DNA of 64,000 nt from Anisus vortex (lineage: Eukaryota; Mollusca; Gastropoda; Planorbidae), in NCBI GenBank assembly GCA_949126835.1, contig OX421506.1, positions 12,941,784 through 13,005,783 on the forward strand, in the 5' to 3' direction. The notes beneath the pieces were generated by a model. The model saw only the letters and a list, made by a program, of their open reading frames with translations. It had not been told where the DNA came from and made no database searches. The translations under genes and the position numbers were made by a program. The stretch's first letter is position 1, and every line of letters begins with the position of its first letter. Of this stretch, positions 58,326-64,000 are shown piece by piece.

Positions 58326-60179
58326 CAGCGGTTCCCAAACTGGGGGGCGCGACCCCCTTGGGGATCGAATGACCATTTCGCGGGGGTCGCCAAAGACCTT
58401 CGGAAAACGTATGTTTTTGATGGTCCTAGGAGCCGAAACACAGTTCATCTTTCCGTCTCCAAGAGAGTCCACATACAAGCAGATACATCCGCATACTACG
58501 TGTAGGCTACTTGGCATAATGTCATCAATACAGGTGTATGTGACAAGGTCGGCACCATAATGCACGCATGCGGACCAGTAACACGTCTGTAGAGAGTTGT
58601 GTTAATAAGCCTCTTCTCTGTTAAAAGCAGTCATTGTGTCAAAAGCATTAGGCCTAGTATTGGCGATAAAACGACCGACACTTCATGAATATTTTGAAAT
58701 TCAGTGTAGATTCTGTTCGGTCTGGATTTCAAAACAATTAGTGACCAAAAGTAATCGGAGCTCACTTTATGATATATGGACAAATATTAGCAACAAAGAC
58801 ATTGCCACACCAGTTAAAAGAATTAATATAAAGCGTCATAAGTTGTGCCCTTTTGTAAAAACAGTCGACTGTTTTCGCAATTGTGCAACGAGTAAGATGC
58901 TCCGAAAATATAACATGCCTTAATTTATCTAAAAAGATCCGATCATTCCAAATGAAATATTTAGCTTTTGCATAAAAAATTTGATGAAAATGAAATGTAT
59001 ATGCTGTCTACTTCAGGCCCCACGAAGAGGGCGTGTATTTGTGTGTGTGTGTGTGTGTGTGTAGTTATTGAGCTGCGCCGGGGCATATAAGAGTTTATCT
59101 TTGTAATATTATTTGTAAGATCAATGCTGAAGTTTAGGAAAAGTTACATTAATTTAAATTAAAAACTGTACTTGATTAAAGTTTGTGAATAGGCTTGTAA
59201 GGTTGATAATGATATGATTACATTCTAATGGTAATTCCTATGACAGTTTCATAAAATGGTCCACAGACCTTTTAAAAGATTCTTGATTTCTATAAACGTA
59301 TGTAATGCAAATAAATAATCTAGATTTGACTAGTGTTGAAAAGTGGGATTGAACCGCACTTTTTATTCTCACGCGGCACCTGATCTACTTTATCTGCTTT
59401 CTTTGAAAAAGCTGACAAAATGATTACGATGATAACTTCTGTGAAATAACACTTTCACATGATTGCAGCCGAAATTTCATGATACTTTCCAAATCTACCC
59501 GACACTACATATCTATGTACTTGCCAGAAGCCCATTCACATTCAAAGTTTAAGATATTCATGAGAAAGCACAAAGTTCATTGAGTGTATTAACAACGATG
59601 CATAGAGAACTGATTTCTCTATAATGCCAGGTACAAAATTATGAATCAAATGTTTGCAGTCATAAACTTTTTTGACTGAGATTGTGTTGCGTCATTTTCT
59701 TCCATTTCCAACAAAATATCTTAGTAAACATGCTTTTCCACCTTGTTGGTTATCAAGTCTAAACACAGTAGACTTATTGTTCGAGGTGAACTGCTTAGTT
59801 GTGCTCTTGCAAAGACTGTCCCAAGAATTTCTGAACCGATGAGAAATACGCAATGTCAACCATCACACTAGCTGACGTTCGTGTTGTAATTAGAAATATA
59901 GGCCTAAGCCTAAACTTATACCGGTATATTGCAATATATAATGACATTTGTTTTTATGTCTTCTTTTTTTTTTTATGATTAATCGCTATGCTTTAATTAG
60001 GTTTAATTTGTAACAATAAAAATACATCGTGCAAATTAGATATTTACATTACAATTCATAACAGTCGCAAAATGCAGTAATAAACTAGAAACGAACTTTT
60101 TTTTAGGGGGGGGGGGGGTCGCCAAAGCATGATAAACTGTAAAAAGGGGTCGCGGCCTAAAAAAGTTTGGGAACCACTG
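58326..60179. mobile_element. hAT element, 1854 bp, complete ends
   Basis: cagcggttcccaaactgg and gtttgggaaccactg are near-perfect inverted ends. Subterminal 'ggcgcgaccccc' and 'ggggtcgcggcc' blocks match as well. The perfect 8-bp duplication ctttagga lies at 58318-58325 and 60180-60187. Inside, a 95-codon frame at 58636-58923 (plus) is the best candidate for transposase residue, but I could not match it to a known transposase block. Confidence 0.9.
59039..59062. repeat. (TG)n microsatellite inside the 58.3-kb hAT
   Basis: Eleven to twelve tg units. Confidence 0.9.
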
Positions 60180-60187
60180 CTTTAGGA

Positions 60188-60958
60188 CCATGCACACCCG
60201 CTTCACGGTAGTTACATCATATCTAGTCGAAGTGGTCGGCTTCTTTCAATAAGGGCAAGAACAGAGAGATTTAGGAACTCTTTTGTTCCACTATCAGTGA
60301 GAATATTTCAAAAGAATCATCAGTCAGCCAGGAAATACAATAGCTGACTCCTAAATGATACTTTTTCTTGTATAAAAAATGGTATGATAGTGTGCATGAA
60401 TGTATATTGTGCTTGAGTACAGATGGTTCTTTATTATTATCTGTAATATACTGAAAGACGGAATTTATGTAATCAAGTCGCATTTCCATTTGTTTGGATC
60501 AATAAAGTAATCTTATCTTTGCTTAAGGCCCTTGTAAAAAAAAAAATATACCTATAATAGTACAGAAGGACTCTAAAAAGCGACAATTTGAGAACCATCC
60601 AAGCAAATCTGAGGCAGCTGAAATCAACATTAAATCAAGATGGTAATATAAAAACAGAAATGATTACTTTTAAATTACAAGTTTGTTATTTTTGTCATAG
60701 GCGAAACTTATAAATCTGTAACCCGAGTTAGGCGTTGATACTTTTTCCCTGCTTTAAAATGTTCGCACCGTAACTTCAGAACACATTAGGTGCGGCTGCA
60801 TGTTTATTTGTGACACTAGAAACTGGTTGGGATGCCATAAACTTTAAAACGGCGCGTCCATAAAGAACGTCAGCAGAAACTGTCCGACAGAATACCACTT
60901 GTCCGTTTCTTCCCAGCATTTCGCTAAACTCGTTATCTGCTGGATATTTCTGTATATA
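60188..60958. other. Unassigned AT-rich DNA
   Basis: No gene recognised. Confidence 0.4.
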
Positions 60959-61905
60959 GGGGAAAGGTGGGTAATTCGTACCACTGGGTAATTCGTACCT
61001 ATGCCGTTTTACATATTTTGACTGGTTGTAATTAACATATAAGCCCGTTATTACATGCCAGAACTTTAGTGTTGACTGCCATAGAACAATGGTTGACATG
61101 GACAAGAAAATAAAACGATATGCACACTTTATTTTTTTTGTACACCACTTGATGTTTTTTTTTTTACCAGTGCCTATAGTCATACTACGTAGGTCTGGTT
61201 AAACATAGCTTATTTATATTTATTTAGTCTGCTTCATTAATAAATACATCTAGATCTGGATTTCTATTGCCGATAAAAACACAGAAGCAATAAACAATGT
61301 TAAGTCTGAGTCGGCGAAATCGTACCTCGCTATGGAGGGTAATACGTAACGGTTCTAATTACGGTACAAATAGTGCAGAAGTACGGAGAAAAAAAGACAA
61401 AAAGTCTAGAGGCCCAAGAAATAAAGGTCTGCAATGGTACCGGGTACTGGTACGGTGAGAACATCTAGGAATACATGATAAAATGTTTTATCTTTAGAGC
61501 ATATGTACATTCTACATGCTCTGAATAAACCTTCCAACAGTGGGTCCCTGAATAATTATACTTGTGAATTAATTATTAAATACAAATGAGATATATATAG
61601 AGAGACTTCAACTTATAAATGTCAACCTTACAAACAATATTTTTTCTTAATTTCTTTTGGTACTTATTACCCCCCACCCCCCTTAGTGGTACGAATTGAA
61701 CGCTGGTGAGGGCAATTCGTACCACCTGGTCTTTTTTAATTTGATTAATTGTACTCTTTGTTTTCATTATAACATGTTGAAAGGATGAATTTTGATTCTT
61801 TTGTCACCAATAATTGTCTTAACGTCGAAATAAACGGTTTTCTACATTTAGTTTTAATATTGTTAATTTTTTCCCTTACGGGGTACGAATTACCCACCTC
61901 GCCCC
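60959..61905. mobile_element. Unclassified terminal-inverted-repeat element, 947 bp
   Basis: Left end ggggaaaggtgggtaattcg + tacc, and the right end is its complement with two mismatches over 24 bases. 'gggtaattcgtacc' is repeated immediately inside the left end, and related motifs lie at 61319 and 61666-61725. Flanks are tatata on each side, so the duplication may be TA, TATA or TATATA. No transposase seen, so it is non-autonomous. Superfamily not determined. Confidence 0.8.
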
Positions 61906-62024
61906 TATATATCTGTGTGTGTTGTGATTATAATTACATGTGCATATTGTCACTGCGTGTCTATCTTTTTAAACACTCTTCCATTAACCAAAGACTAAGA
62001 CTATGATAAGATGGACCGGGTGCA

Positions 62025-62290
62025 TTAATATTTCTGCTGTTGGATGACTCGAATGACTTCTTTTTTTTAGAATACCGGGTTCACTTTTGTATTGTACACT
62101 TCCGTTTTATTTAATCGTTATGATTTTCTCAATGAAAGATTAAAATTAAAATCGAAACGAGTAAACAGCAGAAACATTTAGGCAAACGTAGGAGCGTAGA
62201 AATAATTTAAGACAGTGTTATTGTATGCGCTCGGAAAAAAAGACGCTCTAAAAATAGATCAAGCGATGCATCTTATTATAGTCTTTGGTT
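62025..62290 (+). repeat. Dispersed repeat family D, copy 2
   Basis: Start 'attaatatttctgctgttgg' and end 'cgctctaaaaatagatcaag...cttattatagtctttgg' match 55055-55540. Confidence 0.55.
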
Positions 62291-62295
62291 ACAGA

Positions 62296-62400
62296 AGCTC
62301 TTTCTATACAGAATAGTATTGCATCCTACGGATTTCTGTAGTTCGAGTCTAGTCCCGCTTGTTTTGTTAGAGGTTTTAAATGATGTCTTATCTTATAATC
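62296..62400 (-). repeat. Dispersed repeat family A, partial reverse copy
   Basis: 'tattgcatcctacgga', 'gttcgagtctagtc', 'aaatgatgtcttatctta'. Confidence 0.6.
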
Positions 62401-62740
62401 TTCATTCTTATATTCTCTTACTCTCTCTCTCTATCTCACTGTTTCTCTTTTTTTTTTCTCTTATTCATTCTCACTTTCTCAATATTTCTCTCCCTCTCCC
62501 TCTCTCTCTCTCCCTCTCCCTCTCTCTCTCTCTCCCTCCCTCTCTCTCTCTCTCCCTCTCCCTCTCTGTCTCTCTCTCTCTCAGTCTCTCTCAGTCTCTC
62601 TTTCTCTCTCTCTTTTACTCGCCTTCTATCACATTCTTACTCTCTCTATGTAGCACTGTCTCACTGTCACATTCTACAATTTTTCTCTCACTCCACCCTC
62701 TACTCCCCCTTCACTTTATCACTCTCCCCACTTCTCCCCC
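62400..62740. repeat. (CT)n / CT-rich low-complexity tract
   Basis: About 340 bases almost entirely C and T on the plus strand. Leu/Ser-rich frames over it are artefacts. Confidence 0.92.
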
Positions 62741-62786
62741 CTCCCCAAACTTTTAAATGTGTCTTTTCTCGTTGATAATGTCCTCC

Positions 62787-62797
62787 CCCCCCCCCCC

Positions 62798-62828
<31 letters not shown>

Positions 62829-62830
62829 AT
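62787..62830. repeat. Poly-C followed by poly-A
   Basis: About 13 C then about 30 A with one G. Confidence 0.85.
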
Positions 62831-63317
62831 TTCAAGTTTTTAAAATTTGTACTTTTTCACCTTATTACCATATGACTAGGGTTCAAGCTGGTCTGGAGGG
62901 AACGAGTAAGGTGGCACGCCCGACACTTTATGTCACATTAAACATCACGACACAATTGTGTCTCCCCCTCCGCCGGCCGTAAATCGCAACATTAACACCA
63001 GACAGGGGTGGCGTTAAGAATGGATGGGGCGTTGGCCTTGGTGGCGTAAAAAAGAATGGATGGGGCGTTAGCCTTGTAACGCCCTTTCCTTCCACCATGT
63101 ATACCAAATGTAAATATATGTACTTGTGGAGGCTTGCGGAGTGCCGGGGACGGGTTTGGAGATAGTTGCGAGATAGTTAAGCCAAGCGCCTCGTGTTCCA
63201 ATCTCAAGTTCTTGAAACGACCCAAAGTAACTTCCGTTTCTACAATCTCTGTTAAAAGGAAGGTGGGGATGATGCTGTTGCTAATGTTTAACCAGTATAG
63301 CTATTTATAGTCTGGGC

Positions 63318-63504
63318 CGGGGTTGTCCATCTCAATTACACAGGGTGCAAAAACTCAAATCACAACTCAGTTTGCGGGTATTCGTTGATCAATGTATAAC
63401 TCCACTTTTTTTTATAACCAAATGATATTTGTTCTTTCGCGGACCGTATAAGATTCTACATGCGGGCCGAATGTGGCCCGCGAGTATTGAGCCTGGCGCC
63501 TATG
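63318..63504. mobile_element. Probable hAT-type MITE (187 bp)
   Basis: Left 'ttgtccatctcaa' and right 'ttgagcctggcgcc' are decayed inverted ends. 'gcgggccgaatgtggcccgc' is a subterminal palindrome typical of these elements. Flanks gtctgggc / atctgggc match at seven of eight positions. Confidence 0.62.
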
Positions 63505-63802
63505 ATCTGGGCAGTGCAAGGGCTGTTGTGACTGTTATTGTGACACATACAAGTCCTGGAACGTGTTTGTGCTCACATCCAACATGCTAGAAACGCTCTT
63601 TTACATACAGAAGTTGATTATCTGTGGTGCTTCTCTGTGAGCGTGCATCCGAGCATGTGTCAATGAATGATTGTAACTTCAAGTGCACAATTAATGGCAC
63701 TTGTGCAAGTGCACCTATTGTCAATGATTAAGGAGGCCATGATTTATTTAATGTATATTTCTTTTATATATTCTGGGATAAAACTATTTTCTTTTTTTTT
63801 TT

Positions 63803-64000
63803 TGCGGTCAGGCATTGCCATTCCAACGGGTAATTGATTCGAAGCCTGGTTAACGCAAGGGTATCCGGAAATCAGGGGGGGGGGTGTCTCTAAATCTTCA
63901 GATCTGAAGGGTAAATAACATTACCTTGTGAAAGTAAAGGTGGCCGGGCTTTGTCCTGGCCACACAATCTAGACTCAGATTGAACAATCCAAGATAGAAT
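63803..64000 (+). repeat. tRNA-derived SINE, family S, cut by the window end
   Basis: 'gcggtcaggcattgcc', B-box-like 'ttgattcgaagcctgg', 'gggtgtctctaaatcttcag', 'gctttgtcctggccacacaa'. Diverged copy; its 3' end lies outside. Confidence 0.72.

Noticed and set aside
62319..62775. Leu/Ser-rich frames of 131-145 codons
   Set aside because: CT-rich low-complexity DNA.

Overview
This window is eukaryotic, repeat-dense and AT-rich. It reads as intergenic or long-intron DNA of an invertebrate, with a mollusc (probably a gastropod) as my best guess. That guess rests on inference: the tRNA-headed SINE whose copies end in a 'gacgggtactttactt'-type tail, the LINE, hAT and Gmr1-like types present, and abundant GATA/CT/AT microsatellites. 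I found no host protein-coding gene, rRNA gene or functional tRNA gene that I can support. Nearly every long open frame is either a mobile-element gene or a frame held open by a tandem repeat.

Layout. 0.85-2.37 kb: 5'-truncated LINE (minus strand) with a target-site duplication. 3.12-4.49 kb: hAT element with perfect 14-bp ends, an 8-bp duplication and a broken GTF2IRD2-type transposase. 6.63-14.84 kb: a non-autonomous hAT element carrying two insertions. One is a nearly 6.9-kb LTR retrotransposon with LTRs that look identical (7549-14445); the other is a 141-bp near-perfect palindrome. 15.7-18.08 kb: the wreck of a Tc1/mariner-like (DUF4817-type) element, two pieces of whose transposase gene have each become a minisatellite (26-bp and 31-bp units). 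19-21 kb: SINEs and a CR1/Jockey-like RT fragment. 22.08-24.09 kb: a 36-bp minisatellite split by a 1418-bp solo LTR with a TACAC duplication. 29-30.5 kb: a tandemly duplicated SINE-bearing segment and a second RT fragment. 31-39.5 kb: a family of 'cagtggcgtagctag' hAT elements with 7-8-bp duplications. The largest lies in a 21-bp minisatellite and itself hosts another hAT. 42.5-43.1 kb: 71-bp array. 49-56 kb: copies of the 6.6-kb hAT family, SINEs, and a 44-bp satellite rich in ACGT-core sites. 57-64 kb: further MITEs, a 1.85-kb hAT, a 947-bp unclassified terminal-inverted-repeat element, and simple repeats.

How the parts relate. The window is a stratigraphy of insertions. The most notable element is the LTR retrotransposon. 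Its single 1283-codon frame runs gag-protease-integrase-reverse transcriptase, the 'integrase first' order of Gmr1-like Ty3/gypsy elements, but most of RT and RNase H is deleted. Identical LTRs around a defective body point to recent movement using enzymes supplied by another copy, or to a very recent deletion. Several non-autonomous families (hAT MITEs, SINEs) suggest the same dependence on enzymes encoded elsewhere.
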